DNA from: Erythrocercus mccallii
Lineage: Eukaryota; Chordata; Aves; Passeriformes; Dicruridae
Reading direction: 5' to 3'
Length of the DNA stretch: 64,000 nucleotides
Assembly (NCBI GenBank): GCA_013397435.1
Contig: VZRG01000535.1
Span: 124,001 to 188,000 of the forward strand
The position numbers were made by a program, and so were the translations under genes. Of the stretch, positions 26,969 through 39,852 are shown in pieces. The notes below the pieces were generated by a model. The model made no database searches and was not told the origin of the DNA. It was given only the letters and a program-made list of their open reading frames with translations. The first letter of the stretch is position 1; the number at the start of each line of letters is the position of its first letter.

Positions 26969-27321
26969 TGTTAGGCCAGGGAACCAAACACCCTAAAGGC
27001 CTCATAGCAGGAGGCTGGAAAACCAAAACCCTCTGCTACCTCGGGAAACCAAGGTCCTCTCTAGAACATATCCTGTAAACCAACATTCTCCCATCCAGGG
27101 GACAATTCCTGACATGAGGGAATAGCAACCATTCATCCAGGCCTCCCATTGGGACATCCTGGTTAGAGACACTAATTTGTAAAGGTCTATAAATTGTATA
27201 TGTGATCTATTGTGTGGGTGCATTGCAGCGCATCCCACCTTGCCGAAACGGTGCACCACAAGGATCCTTATTACAATACTGAGCTAAAAACCCCTGATCC
27301 CTTAACCATGTCTGGCTCTCA
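26969..27321 (+). mobile_element. Probable solo ERV LTR (about 353 bp)
   Basis: The segment begins TGTTAGGCC and ends GGCTCTCA, the TG...CA ends of retroviral LTRs. It is flanked by a 4-bp direct repeat GTTT (26965-26968 and 27322-27325), the duplication size usual for class I ERVs. Inside, a TATA box TATAAAT sits at 27188-27194 and a 'ctgagctaaaaa' stretch near 27280 lies where LTRs carry a polyadenylation signal, giving a U3-R-U5 order on the plus strand. No internal gag/pol/env sequence is adjacent, so it would be a solo LTR. The target duplication is short and T-rich, so boundaries are tentative; the LTR nature is inferred from structure, not from a family match. Frames at 26893-27078 (+) and 27002-27259 (-) overlap it. 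Confidence 0.6.
27188..27194 (+). promoter_or_regulatory. TATA box of the probable LTR
   Basis: TATAAAT lies about 220 bp into the LTR, a typical U3 position. Any present activity is unknown. Confidence 0.4.
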
Positions 27322-27325
27322 GTTT

Positions 27326-30300
27326 TTTAAGTAAAGGAAAAGCAATGTGGAGAGGAGGCAGAAAATTCTTCTTCTAGACTAGAATATCAGAAGTTCAAAG
27401 AATGAAATATGATCACATAATTTAATATATTCTCTATTCATGATATAGTCTGTCTGCATGCTTCATGTTTTCCCCTTGGTCTTGAAGGAGAAAAAATTGC
27501 TATTATATTTATGGTTTGTTACTCAAAATATATTTTTATTTTCACTTATGTAATTTATATTACATTTGTAAACAGATACAGACTGTCTTAAGCAATGCAC
27601 AGTAACCTGAGGGACCTGGAGGTATGGTGACTCATTTAGTAAACAATTAGCTCAGAAAGATTGGGGAATTAAACTGTTTCTGACAAAACTATTGCTGAAT
27701 AAAAGATTCTGCTCTGGGTTTCTTTGAATGTCTTTGTTTTAATTCCAAGAAACATCACCAGTACCTGAGAGAAAGGTCATTACGTAAGAAACATTACAAG
27801 ACAGCAGTGAGGGCAGGCTTCGAGCATGCCAAGTACTTATTAATTTTTTTTAGAAGAAGTTTATACAGCTCCATAGAAGGAAATTCCAGGTATTCCCTCT
27901 GTTTTAAAGTATGAACAATTTTTGATCCTGAGTCCTAACATTCTTATCATTCACAGGGCAGTCAAACCCAAGGAGATAGTGTTAAGCTTCATGACCTTGT
28001 TCCCCTATCATCCAATTCCAATAAATTGCCCATCCCACCCAGTGAGGTTCAGGGCAATACTGAAAGCTGCTGCTCACATTCATCCTTCTCTCCTTTGCAC
28101 ATCACATCCTTGACCCAGTGAAGAGGTTGAAGTGCCAGTGAGAGAATGTCTGGGGTCGGTTTTCCAGGAGTGTTATTTCTGAACTATTTATCAAAAAAAG
28201 ATACAAAGACCTGAGCCAAGTACCTTTGAGTACTGATTCCCACTTGCTGAGCACTTGCTTAAAAATACTGTTTCTGCTCAATTTTTACTAAGGTTATTAT
28301 CAATAAAACTGCTTGTACATTTGTTCAGTAGCATCTTAGGAACTTGAAAGGAGGTGATAGCACAGTGGGAATAGTTATCTAGAGCTCCCATTTACAGTAA
28401 AAGCTCTGCTGCGTTACTATATTCTATATGTTCTTGCACTGCCACTTACTTAAATGCATTGTTAAACTGAATTTAAAGTTTTGGGTTGTGATGTCTCTCC
28501 TACTGTGGTTTGTTGGGGTTGTTTTTTGTTTGTTGTGGGTTGGTTCTTTAGGGGAGAAATGATGTAACTTCCATCCTGCCTGTTTTGAATTTCATTCATT
28601 CTGTTCACCTATTTGCACAGCACAGTATCAAGAAAGCTCAGACAGAGGGATGACCTGGCTCATTCAGGTACCCCTTATCCTGAAATGGAATTTGCATGCA
28701 AACTAAATGTTATGTATTGCTGAAAACTTTGTTGATTCCTTCCAGATCTATTTTGCACAATTTTAAAAGTGAGCAGGGCCATCTCCTATCCTCTTGTCCC
28801 CCTTTTAGCAGTGCCTGAACCTGCACAGCAGCTCAGCCTGAGCCCATGAGCACGGGAGACATTTGCAAGCAAAGACCAGAGTGCTAATCTGGCATAAATC
28901 ATTGCAGTTTAACCACAGATGATAGATACCAGTTTAGGATATGAGTACTTGTAACAGCTCATAGACACCATTTCTGCAGGATGCATTTGCTGCAATTTTC
29001 CCTACTCCCTGATTACTAGTTTACCTCATTTTTTTTGGAGAAGTGAAAGCCAAATTGGCTGGTATATTAGAACAGAAATGAGTATGGGAGTAGCATGTTA
29101 CCAGACCAAGAAGTGCCAGGTTGGCAAGTAGATACCATGACTTAATTCTTTAATTATCTCTTCTGGAGAGAAACACTGCTGAAGTCTGAATATCATAAAG
29201 CTCTTAGTGTAACTTGTCTGAAGTTGATTCATTTAGTTTCTTGTTGAGCTCGTTCCTCAAGGCTAATCTGCATCTTTAATTGTGTTTTATGTGCTTTAAA
29301 TACAGTTTACCAGCTTTTTCTTCCTACCATTGCATAGGATGATTCAGCAGTTATTTTACAGCTTAGAATAAATGCTCTGTTTATGATATTACAATAAGCC
29401 TATATGGTAATTCAATTGTCATTCAGACAAGAAACCAAAGACTCAGTCTTCAAGCTCAAGGGTTATGGGGTGATTTCCATACTCTTATTTTCAAATACAC
29501 AGAAGAGTGGGGAAGATAAAACTCCCATACAGCTGCCTGATTTCTAGATCTGTAAAACAGAAGTGCAGTCCTTGTTATTCTGTTCTTGAAGAATTAATAT
29601 GTCTGTTAATTTGGGCCTTATGTAGATGAACTTTTAGAAGTGCCAGAGAAACTTCTGCCATGCCAAATTAGTTCACTTAGTATAAAATAAAAGCCATCAC
29701 ATCCAAAACTTTCAGATTGAGAATCTCCCTGTGTCTGGGAGTATGGGAAAGGTACATGTTACTAATGGTTTTTTCTCTATGCTTTAAACAAAAATTTGGC
29801 ATATTTTTTTTTTCCAGAGGATAAAAAATCCAGGTTTTTTGTGCCCAATCCTGGTAAGCTTGCTTCTATTTGTGTAGAACCATGACATTTTTCCCCCTGA
29901 GCTGTGAGGGAGACAGTGCTAGACTTACCTACCCTGTGCAGATATCAGTGAGATGCTAGAGAAAACCACAGGTCTCTAACTACAGGACAGGGTAGAGCAC
30001 ATATTGATAGGGTACAGAGCAAGTTCTATTTGCTTTGATCTTGTATTTACACATCTGTCTTAACCAAAGCAATGCACTTTGCAGAGCTGTACATGTAAAG
30101 CACCTGTGTGTACTCAAATGACTTTGCAAGAGGTAAAGTGGATGCAAGGTAATATTTTGTTATAAAGCAGCCATCCCTGAGCACAACACAGCAGTGAAGG
30201 GAACACAGGTCCTCTCTAATTTAATGCCATTCCTATGAATAGTTTCTTTTATATGATGTATGTGTATATTTTTAATATGTTGTACACAGACACGAGACAC

Positions 30301-33300
30301 GTTTACTGCCAGAAGTCATAGAAAGATGTGAGTAAGGTGGGAACGAAATAATGTGTGCATTTGTAGGAGTACAAAACAATGTACAAAACAACATCCAGAA
30401 AATTATTTCCACAGAGATTTTCTCACTTCTCAGAGGTCTCTGTCCACAGGTAAGGAGGTCTAAGACTGGGACTTTTGTCTTCTAATGACTTCTGGGTAAC
30501 TTCTCTATTATTGAAGGTGAATTAACACAACCCTTGTTAATCTCAGATGAAATTCATATTCTTTGTAATCTTATGGTCCAAACCAAAATAATTTGATTCT
30601 GATTCTTTGAGCAGGAGAACAAGGTGTCTTGTGGGAGTATTAAGGGGAAATGTGAAGAGAGTCAAGAGATTTCAAAGCAAAGTGAAAAATATAAACAGAG
30701 GCAAGAGTGAAAGATTTGAGTTTCTCTAAAAGAAGGACAGTCAGAACAATTCACATACATGCACAGCAGTTTGTCTCAATGGAGAATGTGTTCTCTGTGC
30801 TGGAAATGAGATAAAAATAATAACACTTCAATATATAAGATACAGGCCAGCCTGAGAAAATATTTCATCTGAAAGGCTAATTGATATTCAACTGCATCAA
30901 AAAGGTGGTTATGAGACCATCATTACTTTAAGAACAGGTTAGACAATTGTGTCTGAAATACTGAGAATGTCACACATCCATAGGGTTGGTCTGATTGTAG
31001 CCTAGAGGGAATCTTCCAAATCTTTTCTAGACTCTTTGCCTAATGTTTTGAATTGATCCTACAGGTAAAATATAATACAAGGACTTAGGATCTTGTTATG
31101 ACCTGATTTCCTTTGTAAGTACCACTACATTAAGGGTCAGAGGTATACTGGATTACCAAAACATTGGGTCAATTAATTTTAATGCTCTAATTTCATAAGG
31201 GTCTGCTCCATAATGGTATAGACAAGACTGGAATTCACTCTACTTAAAAAGAGAGAGGTGGAGGAAAAGAATTTGCACCCTTGACTGACTGAGAAGAGTA
31301 TTAAAAAAACACCCTCAGTATTTTTTCATTCAGTTCTAGGAAAGATGGTTTACTGTGATTATTTTTCAGTTCTGTGTGCATTTGATACAGAAAAATCTTA
31401 GAGGTTTCCACAGCAGTTATGTTTGAATCTGCTGCCAGATCAGTTCTTGTTCCAGCTGTCCAGTTCCAGCTCTGGTTCAGAGCCAAAGCTGCTGCTTAAA
31501 GTTCAGCCTGAAAAATCATATTTAGCTGGAGTGAATTGGACTTCAGAGAAGCTCTACATGAACAAGTCAGTGTGTGCAGACAGTATTAGTAGGCAGGAAT
31601 AGCTGAACTTAGATGATGCAGAAGCTATTTATGGAAAATTAAGTTACATTAGTAGCTCATCTGAGAGCAGCAGAGCGTTTCTGTTTGCCAAACATTTTGA
31701 CTTGAGAGAAGCAAGGCTGGCTGAGTTTTAAGGACAGAAAGAAAGGCAGGACAAGGTTCAGGCACAGATTAGTGGAGAATGTCTCATATAGGAGGAGAAA
31801 CTTTAATGGTTACATTAGGAATCTTTGATTGCAGGTCTTTGTGATAAAAATGAAATGTGTCATGATAACAAGAATTCTAAAAGAAGTGACACCTGCTATG
31901 CTGAACACTGAACAACTTGTGCAAATACAAGTTTGAATTAAAAAAAATTGTTACCTGAATCTTGAAGACTTTACCCTCTAAAGAGGCTGAAAAGTCTTGA
32001 GGAGGTACCTGATAGCATCCATTGTCTGCTGGGCACATTCTCCCTCGGTGACAGTGACTAGCGGGGGTTACTCCTACGTGAGCTTTGCAAATGGACAACT
32101 ATTTTCAAGACTGACATGTAAAAATGCAAACAAAGGATAAATGACAAGAATGTAGGAGTCAAAGGTAAATATGAATTTTTGTTATATCACTTCTGGAGAA
32201 GCACAACATTAAAGGCTAGCTACTTCTGAAAAAATTGTAATTCCTTTTCAGTGGTGATAGCAGCTGTGAGCTCGCTAAAGCAACCTGGGATGCTCAGTGT
32301 ATTTGCTTCCATTTTCACTCCTTGCAGCAGTTCTCCATAGAGCACTCTGCAGACAGACATCTGAGGATCTTTTTTTCTCACGGAATACACCAGAGCTGGA
32401 TGCTTGAGAAGAGAAAGTGCTAAAGGTTGACTTCAATGGGAATGTTCCCTGATGAAGGTGAAGATTTGACCCAGAAAGGTCTGAGTGAGTTTCTGAACAA
32501 ACTGAATTATCTTTTGTGTTTTGCAAACATGGGTCACCAAAAAAAAGTGCATAAGTTTAGCTCCCAGACCACATGTTAGAGTGAAACTACTTAATGTTAT
32601 TCCTTTAAAAAACAGCCCTTCTATTTTACTTCCAAACTACAGTGAAATGTTATACTCTAAATAAAAACGGTCTTTAACCCTGGATTTTTTAAGTGTAGTG
32701 CATTAGCCAGTGAAGTTACTTGCTGTTTAGATTTTTATTAATTCTAAACTTGCCTCTTTTCATGGAACTCTTTTGATTCCTGTTCTACTTGCATTTATTG
32801 GCACAGTAAGAATATGCTATTTTCTAAGTAATTGCTTCAAAGATGGGCCCTTATCCTTTTATTACAGAATGTTTGTATTGAGCAAAGTACCACAATTGAA
32901 ATGAGGATACAAACTGTGTTGGTCATGAATAATGAAGACTTGTTTCCTCTTCCAAAGCTAAACTGTCTACATGCTGATTCTATTATATTCTTATCTATGA
33001 AAATATTAGTTTCCTTATTCTGAAATTTCTTTATCTGCCTAAATTATCACAGCTTGTTTAGGATTATTTGATCATTATAGTTCATTTAGAGCAGCACTTG
33101 AAAATAGTTTCCAAAATCTCTGACATATTTGGAATATTTGGGCATGTTTCAGAATGAAATTTTCTGTTTTGTTCTGATGTAATTAATTTACCGAATCTAA
33201 ATTAATTATTTAGATTTCTCTTGCTTATGCATATATTTTCTCTTTAAAATTTTATATGGCAAATGAGCATGCAATATTTTTTGTCTAATGTTAGCATCTG

Positions 33301-36300
33301 CAATATACAATATGTTGATCTTAGAATGTTATGGTTTAGATTGTTCTAATGCATTGATTGAATGCAATATGGAATATTGAAAAGTTAAATAGTTAATAGC
33401 CATTTATCAAAATAGAGAAATAGCCAAGGTACATGTAATTTTGTCGTGCTGTAGTATTTAAATACTTTTCAGTACAATTTAGCATGTTCCTGTTAATAAT
33501 TAAAAACATCTTGTAACGGATTAAAAGTGACCAGTTCCAAGAAGAAGAAACATGGAGAGATGCACTGTAAGAAATGAGTTAATAACACAAAAATGTGGGA
33601 AATCATTTTCGAAAAGTCTGAATCTCAACTTGTGCTTTATAAATCACAACCCAGAAGTAACTGGGGATTCAGCCAGATCTCATTAATTGCAGAGGAAGAG
33701 AAACTATAAAGACTGAAATTTATGTAAAACCCGTTCACTGGTCTATTCTTTTATGGGAACTATTTGGAACCAATCTGTATCTGCAGCTCTTCTCTGGGAA
33801 ATGAGTCGAAGAGCTATAGCAGGTGCTTTAAAGTAATAAGGGATTTCCTGTGAAACCCAGTGGAGTGATGACTCACCAGTTTAATTATGGGCTTCTTCTC
33901 TTGTAGAAGCAGGACCATCATTTGTAAAAGGCTCTTGTTGAGTAAATGAGTTCCAACAGAAAATCTTTGATAGGGAAAAGAAGATACCCATATTTTATTT
34001 TAAAGGGTATAAGATTTATAGAGAACATCTTCAGACTACTACAATGATTAGTGTTGTCTGGGTATCCCCAGAGTAACTGAATGGAGCAGCAGTAACTCTT
34101 CTTGTGCTGTCTGGCTTTGCTTTATTTTGAATTTCTGACTTATCTTTCAGTTCAGCTGTTTGATTTAATTCTAAATTATATATGTCCCAGACAGACATTA
34201 CCATAGTTCATACTGCTTCAGGATAGTTGGAGTGGGTTTGGTTTTTCCTTTAAAAAGACATAGCCAAAATTACAGTTACTATATCTTAATTTCACAGTAC
34301 CATTCATTTTTAACAAGTTGCATGCCCCTGGGAAATAGGGCAGTCTTTTCAAATGGTGAACAACCTCCTGGGATTTTTACTATTTACTTGGAAAACCACC
34401 ATTTTTCACCCCATAAAATGGGAGATAAGACCTTCCATATCCACTGTGTCTCTGCCGTAAGAAGAGACCCCTCAGAACTGATACAACAATTCCATCCTGG
34501 CATGTGATAAAAATCCAGAGGACTATAATAGCTGAATCAGAAACACCCTTTACAATATCTATTGCAAAGTAGCATTTTCTGGTGAAAAATCCATTGATGA
34601 AAGGGAGGGAAGTTGTGGTATTTAGGGTATGGTAGACAAAAATCATTAGGCAAAATGATTCTTTTCAAGGTCAGATGGGTCATATAACCCAGCTCTCTGT
34701 TCATTTGCTAGGCTGGTTGGTTGTTTTCATCTGACTTCTCTGCTCAGAACTCATTAACCTGATTTTGTGTCTGTCACCCTCTGGCACAATGCATCTTTTT
34801 GCTAAAAGGTAAACTTTTGGTATCTGGAGGGAAAAGGAAATAAAAAAGACTCATAGCCAATATAAATCAAGAGAAAAGGGGGAAAAGAAAGCCACTTAGA
34901 AGAGTAGGTGTCATTGATTGACTGTAATTTTAAAGGGTCTTTCTTAGGATTGACAAATTCCTGAGATGTTCATTAACTAATGGAATTATGGTAGCAAGTG
35001 ACTGCTGTCTCCACAGAAGATCAGGTTAAAAAGTGCAGAGGAATAATGGGTTTTTCTCTGTTGTGGATCGGTCTCCTCACTGTCTGGAGATCACTCAAAG
35101 ACACTGGAAAGGATCAAGGAGGTTTCACTGGTGAAATTCCTGTTTATGCTTTCCTCTTCCCCAGGAATTCCTGCTCAAAGCATCAAATGAAGTTGAACTT
35201 AGAGGGTTAAACAATAGAAAAAGAGCACCTGGGCTTTAATATATTCAATTACCCAGAAAACAAAATCAGTTTTGTTTTTGTTAATAGCACTGAAATATGC
35301 ATTACACTATTTTAATTAAAACAGTCTATTACGCTTGCCATTCAGCTCATTCCTGCATATTCCCTTAGGGCAGTAGTCATGTACTGTGATAAAACATAAT
35401 GAAAATAATTTATAAAGGAAACAATACAATAAATCAGTCTGATGCTTAATGAGCCTGCATTACAAGAATGGATACAATATTCTTTTTTAGAATATGTAGT
35501 GCATTCTCCTCAAATGACTGGAAGAATGCCCTACAGCACTTAAAAAAATAGTACCTTGCTCCATCTCAGCATGTTTTTAAAGCACTGCATTTGCAGTTTG
35601 AGCAAATCTTGGCTCAACAAACAGAAATCTCTTTCATTTACACTAGGTTTTTTGATTTTTCTGCTATTTTACCTTTAATCAGATTCATCTGCCTCGTAGG
35701 GACACCTGTAGAGACAACAGGGATTCAACTCATCTGCATACTTCAGCAGCCAGCTATTTGCTCACCGTATTCCAGAGACCTAAATTTTGTAGCTAAGGAT
35801 AAAGCTACTCAGGGAGAATTCTCAGCTCCCCATCAGAAAGATGCAAAAATAGCAGGAAAACTATTATTATTTTTGTATAGTCATATGACACTTAAAGACC
35901 TTTTGAGTTTAGCCAGTGATGGAATCTGTGAATTACCTGAGAAGTGTCAGGGAATATCTGTCATATATAATGTATATTATATAATGTTTCATTCAGTGAC
36001 CAAATATGTGCACAACAGTCTGATTTAGTGCAGTATTTGCCATTTCTGTGAAATGTGTCTGCACTTTGGTATCTGCTGCAAGGTCTACTACACTTGGAAC
36101 AATCCTTCCTTAAGACTTTGATTAGTCACATATTTATAGGAGAATTCAATTGTTGTAGCAAATTAAATAGTCCAGAAGAACCAGGGCAGCACTAATGCAA
36201 TGGATGATACAACACAGCCCAAATACTTTGAGAGAGGTGTCACTCAGGGTGACTTAACCATGAATTCTACTGACACAGCCTAGAGCTATTCTGCTAAAGG

Positions 36301-36343
36301 TGTGTTAAACTGTTTTTCCAAGCAGGGTAAGAATTGAATAGGG
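27326..36343. other. Long unique AT-rich noncoding stretch
   Basis: No gene and no confidently recognised repeat over 9 kb. Noted inside: a palindromic octamer-like TTTGCATGCAAA at 28691-28702, a GT-rich low-complexity patch near 28505-28550, a perfect 9-bp inverted repeat at 33194-33216, and an AT-rich complex block at 35260-35420 that includes ATATGCATTA. The longest frame, 35591-36028 (+, 145 codons), shows no domain and is at the length expected by chance. Confidence 0.5.
33194..33216. repeat. Perfect 9-bp AT-rich inverted repeat
   Basis: aatctaaat (33194-33202) and atttagatt (33208-33216) pair around 'taatt'. It lies among further TAATTA motifs, so it may simply reflect base composition. 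Confidence 0.5.
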
Positions 36344-36344
36344 A

Positions 36345-36368
36345 AAACAAACAAACAAACAAACAAAC
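36345..36368. repeat. (AAAC)6 microsatellite
   Basis: Six perfect aaac units. Confidence 0.9.
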
Positions 36369-37030
36369 CTCTACCTACTACAGCTGAACAAGCTGAGATT
36401 GGCTAAGAAATTGCAACATGTTTTTGTTCTTGTACCCTATTAGTAAACTGGGAACAAATAAAAAGAATGTGGAGGTGGAGAGATACAGACAACTTATACA
36501 ACAAATTTTCTCTAAGTATGGTGTTTCCCCTTTGTCATTGCAGAGATGGACTGGCTTGTGCATCATCTAAATTAAATAAAAATAATTTGATTAGATCTTT
36601 AACTTTCCTTTAGGAAAAAAGTTAAGAGAGTATCAAAATGCTGTCAAAAAGGATTGTCAAATACTTTTTGCAGAGATCTGAATTGGTCGAGGAGGGGAAC
36701 AAACATCCTCCAAATGATGTTTTTTGAAATGCCTTTTGAATTATAACCAAAACTTTAGTGTACCTGGAAGTCCTATGTAATAGTTCAGGAATACAATTTA
36801 TCACTCTAGTTATTTATTATTTCATGGGGAAGAAAAGAACAGATAGCAAAGAATGATTCAAGTAAGTATTGTCAAATACCTAAATGTTGTTAGAGAGCAG
36901 TTCCAGAGCTGCTGGCTTTTTATGTTTTCTGCCTTCTCTCATACCAAACCACAAAACCACTCAGGAGCACAAGAGGAACATCTGGGACAAGCTGCTGACA
37001 CCGAGCTGCAAGAGCAATTCCCAAAGACTC
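36369..37030. other. Noncoding sequence between microsatellites
   Basis: No gene is recognised. Short frames at 36378-36804 (-) and 36853-37167 (+) lack recognisable domains. The sequence becomes richer in GC from about 36950. Confidence 0.5.
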
Positions 37031-37057
37031 CAGACAGACAGACAGACAGACAGACAC
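37031..37057. repeat. (CAGA)n microsatellite
   Basis: About 6.5 perfect caga units, inside a higher-GC patch. Confidence 0.9.
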
Positions 37058-37390
37058 CCAGAGGAGCAGGGCTTGGCTGCCAGCCAGAATGGCCGGGCAG
37101 GAATCCTTTCCTAGGGAATCATCTGATCAGAGCTGCATCAGCTCACACAAAGGCTGGAGCAAACTAAATCCCAGCTCACACTGGGGGCAGATTTGGCAGG
37201 ACACAGCAACCCACGCCCCTGAGTGGGGCAGCAGCTACCCCAGACCAGCCTTATGCTTTTGAAGAACAACTTCCCTGGCTGTTCAGCAATTTGCTGTTGT
37301 CAGCCCTGGGACAATTGCTGCAGGCAATCTTTACAGGCTCGGCCTCTGGTTTGGGAGAGAAGCTTCGTGCTGGCACACGGCATTTTTTCA

Positions 37391-37414
37391 TTTTTTCAGA
37401 CGTGTCTGAAAAAA
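37391..37414. repeat. Perfect 11-bp inverted repeat, T6...A6
   Basis: ttttttcagac (37391-37401) and gtctgaaaaaa (37404-37414) are exact reverse complements separated by 'gt'. It looks like an intrinsic terminator, but the context is eukaryotic, so that reading does not apply. It could form a cruciform or be the remains of inverted element ends. Confidence 0.6.
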
Positions 37415-37463
37415 ACCCAGCTCTGCAGGTTACCTGCCTCAGGCAGGTCATAAAGACAGGCTG

Positions 37464-37480
37464 ACCATTCTGTGATTCTA
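37464..37480 (+). mobile_element. Possible CR1-type 3' tail
   Basis: The 17 bases accattctgtgattcta match the characteristic octamer-bearing tail of CR1 and of CR1-mobilised SINEs. The upstream 500 bp do not show the CR1 body. It may be a very short CR1 insertion, the tail of an unrecognised SINE, or coincidence. Confidence 0.35.
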
Positions 37481-37636
37481 GAAACCATTCCTTGCCTCAA
37501 ATGTTTACTCCTTTAGCTAAGAGACCCAGAAACCTCTGGCTGAATTAGGTGAGCAGATGTGAAATGGTCAGAAAAGGCTCCCAAAGTCTGGTAGGTGACA
37601 AAAACCTGCTGCATTTTCTCCTTCCTTATAGGAAGA

Positions 37637-37686
<50 letters not shown>

Positions 37687-37777
37687 GATACAGATATAGA
37701 TGATAGAGATAGATGATATAGATCTATATAGATATAGATATAGATATAGATAGATATAGATGATATAGATAGATATA
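37637..37777. repeat. (GATA)n microsatellite with degenerate flank
   Basis: About 12 perfect GATA units (37637-37686) are followed by about 90 bp of interrupted gata/gatata variants. It is a long tetranucleotide array, so its length is probably polymorphic. Confidence 0.95.
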
Positions 37778-39405
37778 TTCCTGTTCTCATTGCTTCAACC
37801 ATATGTGACTTTTTTCTAGGTGAATAATTTCTTTGCGTGACATAAACATTTCTGGGAAAATGAGTTCATGTATGAAAAATGGCCCTAAATGTGAGTGATT
37901 TCGACTCTTAACTCTTGCCAGGTATTCTCCTTCTCCAACACACTCTTTTGTGATTACCTCAGTGCTTTCAGTATGGAAATTAGTGACTTTCACCCTCTTT
38001 AAATAGCACCATAAAACACACACAAAAAAAGAAAGCTGACCATTCCCCTCAGTGTTCATTCATTTACAGATTAGTTTTATCATTCTAAACAAAATGGAAG
38101 GCATTTGATGTCAGTTGTTGTCTCTTTTCATGATTAATATACTTATTTTACATAGAATAGAAATGGAGAAGAATACAAAACCTGCAAGTTCACTGAGAAG
38201 GCAGCTACTAATTACCCCCCAAACAGAGTTCTCTAGAATACAACCATTGTTTGGGCATTTTGATCACATTTCTTGACACTCTTGGTCAATGAGACATAGT
38301 ATTTGATGGACTATTCATTCAGGTAAAATAATTGTATTCCTATGCCTTACAGTATATTATTTGTGTTTGAGAATGCAGATGATTTAAGTAATTTTTTTTC
38401 TAACCCCCCCCAATGAATATTTTCTAAAAAATATTCATTGCACATATTCCATTTTATTTCATTCTTGCAAAGGTAGACAAAGAATACTCTGTTCAGAGGC
38501 CAGAGAAAAATGTGTGAAATAAGCTATACTGTAAATTTAATTTTAAGTTAATTGAAACATAAAATAATAAAATTACGGAATACGTCAACCTCTGTCAATT
38601 CTTTATTGGACATGGGTGAACTGACATCCATGACATGGTCAAATTTGGACAATTTCAATAAGAAAGAAAAAAGAGGCAGATCTCTGATAAGTACACAGCA
38701 ACCACTTTCAATCCAAATGCTGAAACTCAGAAGTCTAGAGCCTATAGAGAGTCTATACTAAAGTCTTTTCTTGGCTTTGTCAAAACATTTCTTAGGGGTT
38801 TTTTTATACACAAGAAAATGTTTAAAGTGTGGCAGTTATCCTACAAAGCATTTTCATTCTGAGAATTATGGCAATTTAACAAGCAAGAGGAAAAAATGGC
38901 TATTAATGGAAAGTTTAGGAAATCTTAAATTTAGGCATCACCATATGTGCACACTGTAATACACATATATCTGTGCTAATTTTTGTATAGATTCAGTTCT
39001 GCTCTCTGCTACAAATCAAAGTCAGTACCTGAATACAAAATATGACTGAGGAGAGATTATTGGCCCATTGCCTCTTTGGGGCATCTCATTCTATAAAATA
39101 ACCAACTTGTGAGAAACTTAGCTAGACCTTCACTGTTCAGTAGCTTTTTAATTAAAAGCTTGAACCTTACTTTATACTCATTAATCATATTAGATTGGAG
39201 TGTTGATGTAATGGGCGTAGTTCCTCCTCAGACACATTAGCAGAAGTGTTGTGGAAGTGCAGGGTAACGTATGTGAAGACTTAAAGGTGGTGCTTTTCTC
39301 CTGGTGTGCCTGGCCTAATTCCGTGTATGGCACGCCCTCCTTGCCTCAGGACCCACGTTAGTTCCATGTGATGACACTGCATGAGCCAGGTCAGGTTAAC
39401 AGGAG
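37778..39405. other. Unique AT-rich noncoding sequence
   Basis: No gene is recognised. It contains a perfect 13-bp hairpin at 38411-38440. The frames at 37787-38059 (-) and 38552-38959 (+) have no recognisable features. Confidence 0.5.
38411..38440. repeat. Perfect 13-bp inverted repeat, 4-nt loop
   Basis: caatgaatatttt (38411-38423) and aaaatattcattg (38428-38440) are exact reverse complements around 'ctaa'. It directly follows a C7 run. No element family was recognised. Confidence 0.7.
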
Positions 39406-39852
39406 TGTGAGAGTTGGCCAAGCTGAAGAAACTCTAAACCTAAGGCCATGGGAAGGAAATGCCTTTCTAGTTGTGGTGAGTAGCAAAGGTTCATGGGAGT
39501 TTGCATGTTAATGAAGTTCCATATAAGGTTATGTTTTTATGATTGGTCAGTTACATTGTACAAATGTGTTTCTGTTCCCAGTTGGAGTTTCTGGTGGGAT
39601 CCTTACCCTCAGACCTACCCCATATATTGTCATGTTTTCCTCAGTTCCAGGTCTTCAGTTGGATACCTCACAGAATTCTTCTGGGTATTGTGCACAGTTT
39701 TGGGGCACCATCCCTATTTTGTTTTATCCTTTATTAAAGTGTTCTTTTTCTAGAGCCAACTGTCGTTCCTGCTCCTACTTCTTTTCTTGCTACCCTCTGG
39801 CCTGAAGTCAGGGGCCCTAAAGGTGTGTGGCAGCCACCCTCACTGTGACACA
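39406..39852 (+). mobile_element. Possible solo ERV LTR (about 447 bp)
   Basis: The segment begins TGTGAGAG, ends GTGACACA, and is flanked by a 4-bp direct repeat GGAG (39402-39405 and 39853-39856). The promoter layout fits an LTR on the plus strand: an inverted CCAAT box ATTGGTCA at 39542-39549, a TATA-like TATATT at 39623-39628, and a polyadenylation-type ATTAAA at 39733-39738 followed by a T-rich stretch. No family match is claimed, and the short duplication could be chance, so both identity and ends are uncertain. The overlapping short frames at 39493-40003 are not evidence of a gene. Confidence 0.4.

Noticed and set aside
29530..29570. MIR-like string 'agatctgtaaaacagaag'
   Set aside because: Too short, and neither flank continues the SINE.
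35591..36028. 145-codon plus-strand open frame in AT-rich DNA
   Set aside because: Length is about what chance gives in this much AT-rich sequence; no domain, no promoter or splice support was seen.
37391..37414. Rho-independent-terminator-like hairpin
   Set aside because: The DNA is vertebrate; intrinsic bacterial terminators are not relevant. Kept only as an inverted repeat.
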